Below, piece by piece: positions 34,505 to 42,757 of a DNA stretch of 64,000 nt (within the stretch, counting starts at the first letter, position 1; every line of letters starts with the position of its first letter). Location of the stretch: assembly GCF_001593005.1 (NCBI RefSeq), contig NZ_LQZQ01000009.1, positions 1 through 64,000 of the forward strand, in the 5' to 3' direction. A program made the position numbers and the translations under genes. The notes under the pieces are model-generated. The model did not search any database. It saw only the letters and a list, made by a program, of their open reading frames with translations, and had not been told where the DNA came from. This stretch comes from Roseivirga ehrenbergii. GTDB lineage: Bacteria; Bacteroidota; Bacteroidia; Cytophagales; Cyclobacteriaceae.

Positions 34505-34735
34505 ATGTGGGAAGAGAAGGATAACAAGCTCGTTCGAAAGTTTGAGTTTGATGATTTTATAGAGGCTTTCGGCTTTATGACCAAGGTGGCTATTTGTGCT
34601 GAAAAAATGAATCATCATCCAAATTGGTTCAACGTGTATAATACGGTGACCATTGAATTAACAACACATGATGCTGGCAATACCGTAACTAAGAAGGACC
34701 GTGAATTAGCGAATAAAATTGACCAATTAATTTGA
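34505..34735 (+). CDS. 4a-hydroxytetrahydrobiopterin dehydratase (PCD/DCoH)
   Basis: 76 residues, the core of the PCD family. The catalytic [20 protein letters not shown] holds the conserved His pair and the Asn-Val-Tyr strand. [20 protein letters not shown] closes the domain; the family usually reads T.H..GG(L/I)T..D. It dehydrates the carbinolamine formed by aromatic amino-acid hydroxylases; in bacteria lacking these it may aid molybdopterin or pterin repair. No hydroxylase gene lies nearby. The N-terminal ~20 residues of typical PCD are absent, so the protein is slightly short. Confidence 0.9.
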   Translation: MWEEKDNKLVRKFEFDDFIEAFGFMTKVAICAEKMNHHPNWFNVYNTVTIELTTHDAGNTVTKKDRELANKIDQLI

Positions 34736-34740
34736 ATTAG

Positions 34741-35415
34741 ATGTCTGAGGTTGCTTTGTATCTTGTACCAACCCCAATTGGAAACCTTGAAGACATTACT
34801 TTAAGGGCTTTAAGAGTATTGAATGAGGTTGATGTGATCTTAGCAGAAGATACACGGACTTCTGGCAAGCTCTTGAAGCACCATAATATTACTAAGCCGC
34901 TTCAGAGCTACCATATCTTCAATGAACATAAAACGGTAGAAAAACTGATTAGCAGAATGGAATCGGGTGAAAAGTTTGCACTGATTTCTGATGCAGGAAC
35001 TCCTTCTATTTCAGACCCTGGATTTTTACTTGTAAGAGAACTGTTAAAGGCTGGTCTTGAGGTGAATTGTTTGCCGGGCGCAACGGCCTTTGTACCTGCC
35101 TTGGTTAATTCTGGATTGCCATCTGAGCGTTTTGTTTTCGAAGGCTTTTTGCCCCATAAAAAGGGAAGGCAGACACGGTTAATGAAATTGGCCGAAGAAG
35201 AACGCACCATAATACTTTATGAATCGCCTCACCGATTGATTAAATGTTTAGAACAACTGAAAGAACATTTGGGTGATAGAAAAGCCTCTGTATCTAGAGA
35301 AATCTCGAAAATGTTTGAGGAAACGGTTCGAGGCACATTGTCAGAACTAGTGGCTCATTTTACAGCCAAGGGAGTAAAAGGTGAATTCGTGGTTTTGGTA
35401 GAAGGAAAGGGCTAA
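34741..35415 (+). CDS. rsmI: 16S rRNA (cytidine1402-2'-O)-methyltransferase
   Basis: 224 residues. It modifies C1402 in the decoding centre of 16S rRNA using SAM. Family motifs: LYLVPTPIGNLEDITLRALR at the start, ILAEDTRTSGKLLKHHNI, SYHIFNEH, ALISDAGTPSISDPGFLLVR, CLPGATAFVPALVNSGLPSE, FVFEGFLPHKKGRQTRL, and ESPHRL. Slightly shorter than E. coli RsmI (286) because the C-terminal extension is missing, as is usual in Bacteroidota. Five nt after the pterin dehydratase gene. Confidence 0.95.
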   Translation: MSEVALYLVPTPIGNLEDITLRALRVLNEVDVILAEDTRTSGKLLKHHNITKPLQSYHIFNEHKTVEKLISRMESGEKFALISDAGTPSISDPGFLLVRELLKAGLEVNCLPGATAFVPALVNSGLPSERFVFEGFLPHKKGRQTRLMKLAEEERTIILYESPHRLIKCLEQLKEHLGDRKASVSREISKMFEETVRGTLSELVAHFTAKGVKGEFVVLVEGKG

Positions 35416-35423
35416 ACCTTGTA

Positions 35424-35588
35424 CTAACCTCCGCACCCAATATTTTTTTTAAAGGAAACATCTTTAGGAATCCCTCCAAAATCAAAATCATTGTTTTCTA
35501 TATCCTCTACCGCTATTTCAACGGTCTTATCTTCTTTTTTCACTATCTTTTTTTGCTTTTTCTCGGCCTTAACTTTCTTTTCTTTCAT
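35424..35588 (-). CDS. 54-residue protein with conserved-looking FGGIP...NIGCGG tail
   Basis: Read leftward from ATG at 35588 to TAG at 35424-35426. The first ~25 residues are almost all Lys and Glu (MKEKKVKAEKKQKKIVKKED). A middle section TVEIAVEDIENNDFDF follows, and the protein ends FGGIPKDVSFKKNIGCGG. There is no signal peptide. The ending with a single Cys before Gly-Gly resembles tails I associate with very short Bacteroidota proteins of unknown function, so I judge this real despite its size. It converges on rsmI with 8 nt between the stops and is divergent from the HTTM gene. Confidence 0.65.
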   Translation of the reverse strand: MKEKKVKAEKKQKKIVKKEDKTVEIAVEDIENNDFDFGGIPKDVSFKKNIGCGG

Positions 35589-35643
35589 AATTTTATAACC
35601 AAATTCTCCTGTTTAAAATTCCAAAATTGTATAGCTTAGATAT

Positions 35644-36984
35644 ATGTTGAATTTCTTTTCCAAAATCATTCAAAAGCAATTCGATCCAGTGGACAATTCT
35701 CCGCTCGTTTTATTTCGGATGATTTTTGGCTTTCTGATCTTCGCAGAAACCTTTGGAGCCATACTTACAGGATGGGTAAAGCAGGCTCTGATTGAACCTG
35801 AGTTTACATTCACACTTATTGGCTTAGAATGGCTCCAGCCTCTTCCAGGTAGTGGAATGTACGTATATTTTGGAGTGATGGCCATTTGTGGCCTGTGTGT
35901 CATGGTAGGGTATCGCTATAGACTTAGCCTCAGTATCTTTACTGTTTTATGGACGCTAGTGTATTGGATGCAGAAATCCTTCTACAATAATCACTACTAC
36001 CTGCTGATCCTCCTCTGTTTGTTTATGTTATGTGTTCCAGCCCATGCTTATGCTTCTTTCGATGCGAAAAGGTGGAATTCTGTGGTAAGTACGACCTGCC
36101 CTAGGTGGTGTATCAGCATTTTTATAATACAGCTCTGGATTGTATTCACATTTGCAGCCTTAAACAAATTGTACCCTGGTTGGCTCGAGGGACATTTTAT
36201 TCAAGTGGCTATGAGCTCTAAAAGAGGCTATTGGTTAATCGGAGACCTTTTGCAAGAACAGTGGCTTCAAAAATTGGTAATCATAGGAGGTGTAATTTTC
36301 GATCTTCTGATTGTTTATTTTTTGCTATGGAAGAAAACAAGAGTAGTGGCATTTATTGTTTCAATTGGTTTTCACTTATTCAATGCAGTAGTATTTCAAA
36401 TTGGCATTTTCCCTTTTATGATGATTGGGCTCACGGTGTTTTTTTTCAACCCAGAGACCATCAGAAAGATCTTTTTCCCAAGGAAAACATTAATTGCACT
36501 TTCAAATAATGAACAAACAAAACTTAAGGCGGGTAGGTTAGCCTTGGCAGTGGCTTTTGCCATTTATTTTGGTTTTCAAATTTATCTTCCTTTACGTCAT
36601 CACCTATATAAAGGTGATGTCTTTTGGACCGAAGAAGGGCATAGGCTTGCTTGGAGAATGATGCTGAGAGTGAAATACGGAAGCTTGTCTTTTGACATTA
36701 AACATCCTGAAAGCAATAGAACATGGCAGGTAAATCCTAAAGAGTTTTTTACATCTAAACAAGTAGCAGCTGCGGCATCAAAACCGGACATGATTTTGCA
36801 AATGACCCGATGGATGAAAAAACATTATGCAAAGGAAGGGATTACTGGAATTGAAGTTTATGCCAACACTAGTGTTTCTTTGAATGGAAGTAGCCGACAT
36901 GTAATTATTGACCCGGAAGTTGACCTAGCCAAAGTAAAATGGCAACCTTTTAAACATTCTGAGTGGATTCTGAGCCCAGAATAA
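35644..36984 (+). CDS. HTTM-domain membrane protein (vitamin K carboxylase-like)
   Basis: 446 residues with about eight transmembrane helices in the first 280 (SPLVLFRMIFGFLIFAETFG; YVYFGVMAICGLCVMVGYRY; SIFTVLWTLVYWMQKSFYNN; HYYLLILLCLFMLCVPAHAY; WCISIFIIQLWIVFTFAALN). A soluble C-terminal part (FWTEEGHRLAWRMMLRVKYG) follows. The HTTM domain is shared with vitamin K-dependent gamma-glutamyl carboxylase; bacterial members are mostly uncharacterised. The KSFYNNHYYL and AALNKLYPGWLEG stretches match the domain. No operon partner. Confidence 0.85.
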   Translation: MLNFFSKIIQKQFDPVDNSPLVLFRMIFGFLIFAETFGAILTGWVKQALIEPEFTFTLIGLEWLQPLPGSGMYVYFGVMAICGLCVMVGYRYRLSLSIFTVLWTLVYWMQKSFYNNHYYLLILLCLFMLCVPAHAYASFDAKRWNSVVSTTCPRWCISIFIIQLWIVFTFAALNKLYPGWLEGHFIQVAMSSKRGYWLIGDLLQEQWLQKLVIIGGVIFDLLIVYFLLWKKTRVVAFIVSIGFHLFNAVVFQIGIFPFMMIGLTVFFFNPETIRKIFFPRKTLIALSNNEQTKLKAGRLALAVAFAIYFGFQIYLPLRHHLYKGDVFWTEEGHRLAWRMMLRVKYGSLSFDIKHPESNRTWQVNPKEFFTSKQVAAAASKPDMILQMTRWMKKHYAKEGITGIEVYANTSVSLNGSSRHVIIDPEVDLAKVKWQPFKHSEWILSPE

Positions 36985-37074
36985 CCTTTTATTTACCTCT
37001 GCTAAAATAGATTGAGCTTAAAAGGCATCAGTATTTTGTTATCATCATTGACTCTAGTAAATTGCGGCTGTTTA

Positions 37075-37089
37075 TATTTAATCTAAATA
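37075..37089. promoter_or_regulatory. Inverted repeat in the feoAB leader (candidate metal-regulator site)
   Basis: TATTTA-ATC-TAAATA is a perfect 6-bp inverted repeat, 11 nt before the likely feoA start. It overlaps a near-consensus -7 box TATATTTA (37073-37080). AT-rich symmetry of this size suits a Fur or DtxR/MntR dimer; which one is not determinable. Confidence 0.4.
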
Positions 37090-37100
37090 AGCATAGAGCC

Positions 37101-37322
37101 GTGAGAAGTCTAGCAGAGTTAAAGAAAAACGAGAGAGGAATTATAAATGGGTTTAAAGATGACTCTCTTTCAGTAAAACTAATCGAAATGGGCTGCCTGC
37201 CTGGCACAGAGGTTTCTGTAGAGCTTATTGCTCCGTTTGGCGATCCAATTGCTATTGGCGTTTCTGGTTACTGCTTATCGCTCAGAAAAGATGAAGCGGG
37301 CTGTATCATGATTGAAGATTAG
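37101..37322 (+). CDS. feoA: Ferrous iron transport protein A
   Basis: The GTG at 37101 (then RSLAELKKNERGIINGF) is preferred to an in-frame TTG at 37062, since FeoA proteins are about 75 residues and the longer reading would cover the promoter region. That gives 74 residues with the SH3-like fold: KLIEMGCLPGTEVSVELIAP, FGDPIAIGVSGYCLSLRKDE and A. FeoA is a small cytoplasmic partner needed for FeoB-driven Fe2+ uptake. feoB starts 3 nt after its stop. Confidence 0.9.
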   Translation: MRSLAELKKNERGIINGFKDDSLSVKLIEMGCLPGTEVSVELIAPFGDPIAIGVSGYCLSLRKDEAGCIMIED

Positions 37323-37325
37323 CAC

Positions 37326-39440
37326 ATGGCAAAGGCAGACCGAATTAAAATTGCACTGGTTGGAAATCCTAATTCTGGAAAAACCACACTTTTCAACTTA
37401 CTTACTGGGCTAAATCAAAAAACAGGGAACTTTCCGGGGGTTACGGTAGATAAGAAATCTGGATTCTCTAAACTTCCTGATGGCACTACGGCCGAAATCA
37501 TTGACCTTCCTGGTACTTACAGTATCTATCCGAAAACATTAGACGAACAGATCGTTCAAGACATTCTGCTCGACCCAGAGCATTCACAATACCCAGACAA
37601 GGTAATTGTAGTTACCGATGCCTCAAACCTAAAAAGAAACCTACTCCTTTTTACTCAAATCAGAGATTTGGGTATTCCTTTGGTTTTAGTGCTCAACATG
37701 ATGGATGTGGCTCAGTTGAAAAAACTGAATATTGATTTAAGAGGCCTTTCCATTGATTTAGGAGTTAAGATAATTCCTACAAACTCTCATTCTGGCGATG
37801 GTATAGCAGCTTTAAAAGAAGCCCTTACACAGCCTTTGGTTAAGAGTAAAAAACCATTCTACGATATTTATGATTTAGCGCCTAAAACCATAGACGCAAT
37901 AAAAACCGAATTCGACCTCACAGAAAATTACCGTGCATATCAGTATGCGCAGCAGTCTGTAAGATTGAATTTCTTGAATGACAAAGAGAAGGAAATAATA
38001 GCCAAAATTAAGAGTGAAAATGGCTTTTATGATGTGCCTACTCAATCACAGGAAACCTTAGGTCGGTATCAGTTCATTTCAGATATCGTAGATCGAAATG
38101 TAAAGAACTCTCGTGATCCACTTAAGAAATCGGTAAGCCAGAAAATAGATCGAGTGGTAACTCACCCTGTCTTTGGTTACCTCATTTTCTTTACGGTACT
38201 TATGCTCATTTTTCAAGCCATTTTTGCTTGGGCAGAAGGACCTATGAACCTTATTGAAGGGTCTATTGCTGAATTTAGCGGTTGGGTAAAAGACATTCTT
38301 CCAGAAGGAATTTTATCTGACTTACTTACAGATGGCGTTCTAGCTGGGCTAGCTGGCGTCTTGGTATTCATACCTCAAATTGCTATTCTATTTGCATTTA
38401 TAGCGCTTTTAGAAGAAAGTGGCTATATGTCGAGAGCAGTTTTTCTTATGGATAAACTGATGAGAAAAGTGGGGCTAAATGGTAAGTCTGTTGTGCCTTT
38501 GATAAGTGGAATGGCCTGCGCAATTCCGGCAATCATGGCAACAAGAAACATTGAAAGTTGGAAAGATAGGCTTATTACAATTTTTGTGACTCCATTTATG
38601 AGCTGTTCAGCTAGATTGCCTGTTTATGCCATTCTAATTGGTTTGGTAGTTCCTGAACAACAAGTTCTAGGCGTTTTCAACCTTCAAGGTTTGGTGCTTC
38701 AAGCGCTCTATTTACTTGGGTTTTTAGCAGCAATTGGTTCGGCATATGTAATGAAGCTTATTTTAAAGACTGGCCAGAAATCATATTTTATTATGGAACT
38801 GCCGGGCTATAAAATTCCGAGTTGGAAAAATATTGGACTGACGATTTACGACAAGAGCAAAACTTTTGTGCTTGAGGCTGGAAAAATAATCATCGCCATT
38901 TCTATTGTGTTATGGGTGTTGGCATCCTACGGTTTCAACGATAATTTCCGAAATGCGGAAGAAAACGTTCGGCAGAAGGTGGGAGTAAATGCTTCTCAAG
39001 AAGAGTATGAAGTGGCACTAAGTTCTTATAAACTCGAACATTCTGTGGCGGGTTCGTTTGGTAAAATTATAGAGCCTGCAATTCGTCCGCTTGGTTATGA
39101 TTGGAAAATAGGAATTGCCCTGATCACGTCATTTGCAGCACGAGAAGTTTTTGTAGGCACCATGTCCACAATATATAGTATTGGAGCCAGCGATGACGAT
39201 GAAGTGACTATTAGGGAAAGGTTGAGAGAAGAGAAAAACCCTGAAACTGGAGGGGCGATGTATACCCCTGCTGTTGCCTTTTCTTTAATGGTTTTCTATG
39301 CCTTTGCGATGCAATGTATGAGTACTTTGGCAATTGTGTATAGAGAAACAAAAGGGTGGAAATGGCCAATAATTCAAACGGTATATATGACTGCAGTGGC
39401 TTACATATCGGCCTTTATTACCTATAATATTTTCTCTTAA
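37326..39440 (+). CDS. feoB: Ferrous iron transporter FeoB
   Basis: 704 residues. N-terminal GTPase with G1 GNPNSGKT (13-20), G2 GNFPGVTV, G3 DLPGTYS (60-66) and G4 LNMMD. A helical GDI-like region follows, then an inner-membrane domain of two Gate segments (FIPQIAILFAFIALLEESGY, MSRAVFLMDKLMRKVGLNGK, GMACAIPAIMATRNI; and FAAREVFVGTMSTIYSIG) around a conserved Cys core (FMSCSARLPVYAIL). It imports Fe2+ across the inner membrane. Complete and of normal length; 3 nt behind feoA. C-terminal cysteine cluster of enterobacterial FeoB and feoC are absent. Confidence 0.97.
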   Translation: MAKADRIKIALVGNPNSGKTTLFNLLTGLNQKTGNFPGVTVDKKSGFSKLPDGTTAEIIDLPGTYSIYPKTLDEQIVQDILLDPEHSQYPDKVIVVTDASNLKRNLLLFTQIRDLGIPLVLVLNMMDVAQLKKLNIDLRGLSIDLGVKIIPTNSHSGDGIAALKEALTQPLVKSKKPFYDIYDLAPKTIDAIKTEFDLTENYRAYQYAQQSVRLNFLNDKEKEIIAKIKSENGFYDVPTQSQETLGRYQFISDIVDRNVKNSRDPLKKSVSQKIDRVVTHPVFGYLIFFTVLMLIFQAIFAWAEGPMNLIEGSIAEFSGWVKDILPEGILSDLLTDGVLAGLAGVLVFIPQIAILFAFIALLEESGYMSRAVFLMDKLMRKVGLNGKSVVPLISGMACAIPAIMATRNIESWKDRLITIFVTPFMSCSARLPVYAILIGLVVPEQQVLGVFNLQGLVLQALYLLGFLAAIGSAYVMKLILKTGQKSYFIMELPGYKIPSWKNIGLTIYDKSKTFVLEAGKIIIAISIVLWVLASYGFNDNFRNAEENVRQKVGVNASQEEYEVALSSYKLEHSVAGSFGKIIEPAIRPLGYDWKIGIALITSFAAREVFVGTMSTIYSIGASDDDEVTIRERLREEKNPETGGAMYTPAVAFSLMVFYAFAMQCMSTLAIVYRETKGWKWPIIQTVYMTAVAYISAFITYNIFS

Positions 39441-39458
39441 ATAGGATAACGGCCAAAT

Positions 39459-40943
39459 TTATTGGTCTGATTCTTTTGGTCTAAAGTTTAACGGTAGCTT
39501 TACCGAAAAACCACCCCATGTCCACCAGCCAAGGTACAGGGCAGCTCGCTTACTACTAAAATAGCCGGGGTAGGCAATTAATGGTTGTTTTTCTTGAAAC
39601 AGAATTACTGACTTTTGAAACAGTGGTACATCACTGATGTCCATGCCTACTACTTGGTAACTTGTGAGGCTCTGGTCGTTGCTTAATGAAATGGTAGACC
39701 TTGATTTCTGATCAGTGTATTTATAGTTTCCACTTTTCGATTTACTTCTGAAAAGCTTTTTATACTCTTCGTCTTCATAATCTTTCGTGTAGGTAATTTC
39801 TATGTCAGAAGAGGTTATTAACTTATATTCTAGCTCTTTATCAGCTGGCTCAAGTTTTATAATTTCTGAAATTTTGGCAGGGTTTAAAGGTGTGCTGTAT
39901 TCTGAAGTTACCGAGTCGAACTGAACAGTATTTACCAAAAAACCTTCTTCTGCGACTCTGCCATCAATTAAGGAGTTTAAAAAATGATTCACCGAACCCA
40001 AATAGGCCTTCTCTCTAGCGGCTTCCCATCTGCTGTTTTGCTTTCTAGATTTTGGTTCAAGCTCTGTAAATTGAGCCTTCCCAATGTAAGTTTTAGTGCC
40101 ATTAATAAAGGTAAACTCTTCCAGAATGTAACTAACAGAATAACCTAATGCGTAATTCTCAATATATAGCTTGTCGTTGGCTGTTACTTCATAGTTGTTG
40201 AGGGAGTCTAACACAAAAAAATCAAGCACTTCTGGGTTCACAATCCTACAATCTTTAGCGTTACTATCTCTTCCTAAAAAGTCTTCTTCAAATCTCTTCA
40301 AGAGCCTCCGATCACTTTTTCGCTGCTTTCTGGTTTTGTTGGCCGAGACTTCAATAGGTTCTAAAGCCACTTCGTCAACATTCATTTCAATAATAAACCG
40401 GTTGTTTTCTAAGGGCTGAGAATAGTTGAAAGGAATTGTCTTGGCTTCATAACCTACGTAGGAAACTACTAGGTTAAAGGCTATATAGGGGATGTTACGA
40501 ATTTCAAAATAGCCTTCTCGATTTGTGGGAACTCCAAAGGTGCTATTATCGATAAATACGTTGGCATACGGAAGGGGAGCTTGTGTTTCGGCATCAAGTA
40601 CCTGCCCCTTTATTGTTCTATCTGTGGAGGGCTGTTTAAGGATCACTACCGTTCCGTTGACCTCTCTGTAATATAGATTGGCTTTTGATAGAATGTCATC
40701 TAAAATCGACCGTAAGGATACACTATCATACGTAACCGAAAATTTATCCATTTTCGGAATGATCATAGTATTGTACGAAAAATTGATTTGCGTCTGACGG
40801 TTCAATTGGCGTAAAGCCGCACTAAGCGTTACGTTGTCAAATTCAACAACGTACTCAAAGTCTAAAATAGAATTAGACTTGTCTTGAGCTTGTGCATTAA
40901 TACACCAAAATGCGTAGATGGAAACCAGAAATCCCCTGAGCAT
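39459..40943 (-). CDS. STN and carboxypeptidase-regulatory-like protein without a barrel
   Basis: 494 residues. Signal peptide (CINAQAQ), then an STN domain (FEYVVEFDNVTLSAALRQLN, FSVTYDSVSLRSILDDILSK) that in transducers contacts FecR. A carboxypeptidase-regulatory-like Ig fold follows at about 112-195 (IKGQVLDAETQAPLPYANVF, FGVPTNREGYFEIRNIP). The remaining ~300 residues (QRKSDRRLLKRFEEDFLGRD; EYALGYSVSYILEEF-like region) show no plug or 22-strand barrel and look soluble. It lies 8 nt after the FecR gene, replacing the TonB receptor expected at this place. It may be the signal-giving partner of the anti-sigma factor. Confidence 0.82.
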   Translation of the reverse strand: MLRGFLVSIYAFWCINAQAQDKSNSILDFEYVVEFDNVTLSAALRQLNRQTQINFSYNTMIIPKMDKFSVTYDSVSLRSILDDILSKANLYYREVNGTVVILKQPSTDRTIKGQVLDAETQAPLPYANVFIDNSTFGVPTNREGYFEIRNIPYIAFNLVVSYVGYEAKTIPFNYSQPLENNRFIIEMNVDEVALEPIEVSANKTRKQRKSDRRLLKRFEEDFLGRDSNAKDCRIVNPEVLDFFVLDSLNNYEVTANDKLYIENYALGYSVSYILEEFTFINGTKTYIGKAQFTELEPKSRKQNSRWEAAREKAYLGSVNHFLNSLIDGRVAEEGFLVNTVQFDSVTSEYSTPLNPAKISEIIKLEPADKELEYKLITSSDIEITYTKDYEDEEYKKLFRSKSKSGNYKYTDQKSRSTISLSNDQSLTSYQVVGMDISDVPLFQKSVILFQEKQPLIAYPGYFSSKRAALYLGWWTWGGFSVKLPLNFRPKESDQ

Positions 40944-40951
40944 GCAACAAT

Positions 40952-41932
40952 TTAATGATAGCAGGCCTTTCCGTCTAATTTTATTTGATTTTCTTTAAAG
41001 GAAACGAGTTTTACTTCTGGAAAAGTGGCTACAATGGTCTTAATTACGTCTTCAATAGTAGCTCCTTGAAAAGTAGAAGTTAGAGAGCAAGCACCAATGG
41101 CTTGATTATAGTCAACTTCTACCCAGTAAGTGTCTTCTAAATCTTTGAATACTTCACTTAAAGGAGTGTCATCGTATTCAAGTTTTCTTGTCCACCAACC
41201 GCTAAAGTTAGTGTCTTTCATTTCCTTCTTTTGTAGTACTTTTCCTGTTTTATCAAGTTTGGCACTTTGTCCTTTGGCTACTTGTTCTTTGGCTCCTGTA
41301 ATTGTTGAAGAAAATTCTACCAAGCCTTCAGTAACATCCAGCTCTACACCATCTTCGGCATCGGTAGTTAAATTGAAACTAGTACCTAAAACCTTTACCG
41401 TACTGTTTCCTGCTTCAATAATAAAAGGGATTTCTTCATTTCGAACAATGTCAAAATTTGCCTCTCCAATTAAGGTCACATTGCGATTACTATCTCCAAA
41501 ATGCTTGGATAAGGTTAGCTTGGCGTTGGCATTTAATTTTACTAAAGAACCATCAGGTAATGTAAATTCTTTGATTCCATATGGTACTGATGCCAATTCT
41601 GTACCTTCAGCTTCTTGGTTCAGGGTAGAATTATAAATGAAATAACCAGCAACAGCGAGTACCAATAAAGTGGCGGCAACTTTTAAGAAAATAAAGTTAG
41701 TCCTTTGAATTTTTACAACCTTAGTCTCTTTCGTGCGTTCATTTACTTTATTCCATGCAGAATAAGCATTGAAGATTGTGTTATCCTCATTGCTTGTTAA
41801 ATCAAGCACTTTAGCATAGGCCTCTAAATCGAGTCTAAGCTTTTCATCTTGAATCAATTGCGATTCAAAATCGGCTCGTTCGCTAGTATTTAGTTCATTG
41901 GCCAAGTATTTGGCCATCAACTCTTCCATCAT
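40952..41932 (-). CDS. FecR-family anti-sigma factor
   Basis: 326 residues. Cytoplasmic N-terminal sigma-binding part (MAKYLANELNTSERADFESQ), one transmembrane helix at about 84-103 (FIFLKVAATLLVLAVAGYFI), then the periplasmic FecR domain (FTLPDGSLVKLNANAKLTLS, ANFDIVRNEEIPFIIEAGNS, VKVLGTSFNLT, VTEGLVEFSS) and a C-terminal STN-like DUF4974 domain (LEYDDTPLSEVFKDLEDTYW, TFQGATIEDVIKTIVATFPE). It would hold the sigma factor encoded 47 bp upstream until signalled from the envelope. Operon order sigma, FecR, STN protein. Confidence 0.93.
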   Translation of the reverse strand: MMEELMAKYLANELNTSERADFESQLIQDEKLRLDLEAYAKVLDLTSNEDNTIFNAYSAWNKVNERTKETKVVKIQRTNFIFLKVAATLLVLAVAGYFIYNSTLNQEAEGTELASVPYGIKEFTLPDGSLVKLNANAKLTLSKHFGDSNRNVTLIGEANFDIVRNEEIPFIIEAGNSTVKVLGTSFNLTTDAEDGVELDVTEGLVEFSSTITGAKEQVAKGQSAKLDKTGKVLQKKEMKDTNFSGWWTRKLEYDDTPLSEVFKDLEDTYWVEVDYNQAIGACSLTSTFQGATIEDVIKTIVATFPEVKLVSFKENQIKLDGKACYH

Positions 41933-41979
41933 TTCCTTCTTTCTGTCAGTTAATGTAACAACCCTGACAATTTATTCCC

Positions 41980-42552
41980 CTATAACAAAACCACCAAAGG
42001 CAGAAAAAAAACTAGATAATCTTGAAGTTGGGTTCTTAATAACTTAAGAGCTTTCCCCATATGTACCTCAACAGTCTTTTTTGATATATGTAGTTCATCC
42101 GCAATTTCGTGGTATTTTAAGCCTTCCTCTCTACTCATTCTAAATACTTTTTGGCATTGAGGTGGCAAGCCTTCAATTGCGTCATCGATTCTTTTTTGTA
42201 GTTCAAAATCGGGCTGATGACTTACATAACTTTGGATGCTGATTTCTATAGAATCTTGCTTATTGTTTACATATTTATTGACCACCTTTTCATGCTTAAT
42301 GTAATTAAGAGCGGTGTTGTAAGCGGCTCTAAACAAGTATGATTTGAAGTTGATGTCTTCCTTAATCATCTCTCGTTTTTCCCATAGGTTTACGAAAGTG
42401 CTCTGTACAATTTCTTCGCAGGTGTCTTCATCGCGAAGAATTCTAAATACATACCTACAAGCGCCATTGTAATACTCTTTGAATAGATGTTCAAATGCAC
42501 GTCTATCGCCATTGGCAAATGCAGCAAGAAGTTGGTTTTCGTTTAACGACAC
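41980..42552 (-). CDS. ECF sigma factor, Bacteroidetes expansion family
   Basis: 190 residues from a GTG start (MSLNENQLLAAFANGDRRAF). Region 2: YRYVFRILRDEDTCEEIVQS-type helix followed by TFVNLWEKREMIKEDINFKS, YLFRAAYNTALNYIKHEK. Region 4: IEGLPPQCQKVFRMSREEGL, KYHEIADELHISKKTVEVHM, GKALKLLRTQL. These are the marks of the sigma-70 factors that pair with FecR in Bacteroidota. A hydrophobic end (LVFFLPLVVLL) closes the protein. Followed by its anti-sigma gene. The upstream region is divergent from the MutS-family gene. Confidence 0.94.
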   Translation of the reverse strand: MSLNENQLLAAFANGDRRAFEHLFKEYYNGACRYVFRILRDEDTCEEIVQSTFVNLWEKREMIKEDINFKSYLFRAAYNTALNYIKHEKVVNKYVNNKQDSIEISIQSYVSHQPDFELQKRIDDAIEGLPPQCQKVFRMSREEGLKYHEIADELHISKKTVEVHMGKALKLLRTQLQDYLVFFLPLVVLL

Positions 42553-42757
42553 TCTTTAGAATTTCAGCTGTGTTGAAGATAAAAAGAAAAAACAAATTCC
42601 AATGAATTCACGTGTTCGCATACTAATTAATTGATGTTTTTTGTAGAAGTGTAAACTGTGGTGTCTATGTTTGAACATAAATACGCCTGAATGGTAAGAT
42701 TGGTTTTTTATTCCCATTATTTTATCCAAAGCAGCATTTAAACCGCTTATTAACAAA

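Noticed and set aside
41130-41636. 168-codon rightward frame inside the FecR gene
   Set aside because: A Ser/Lys/Leu-rich shadow frame opposite a clear FecR domain; no independent evidence.
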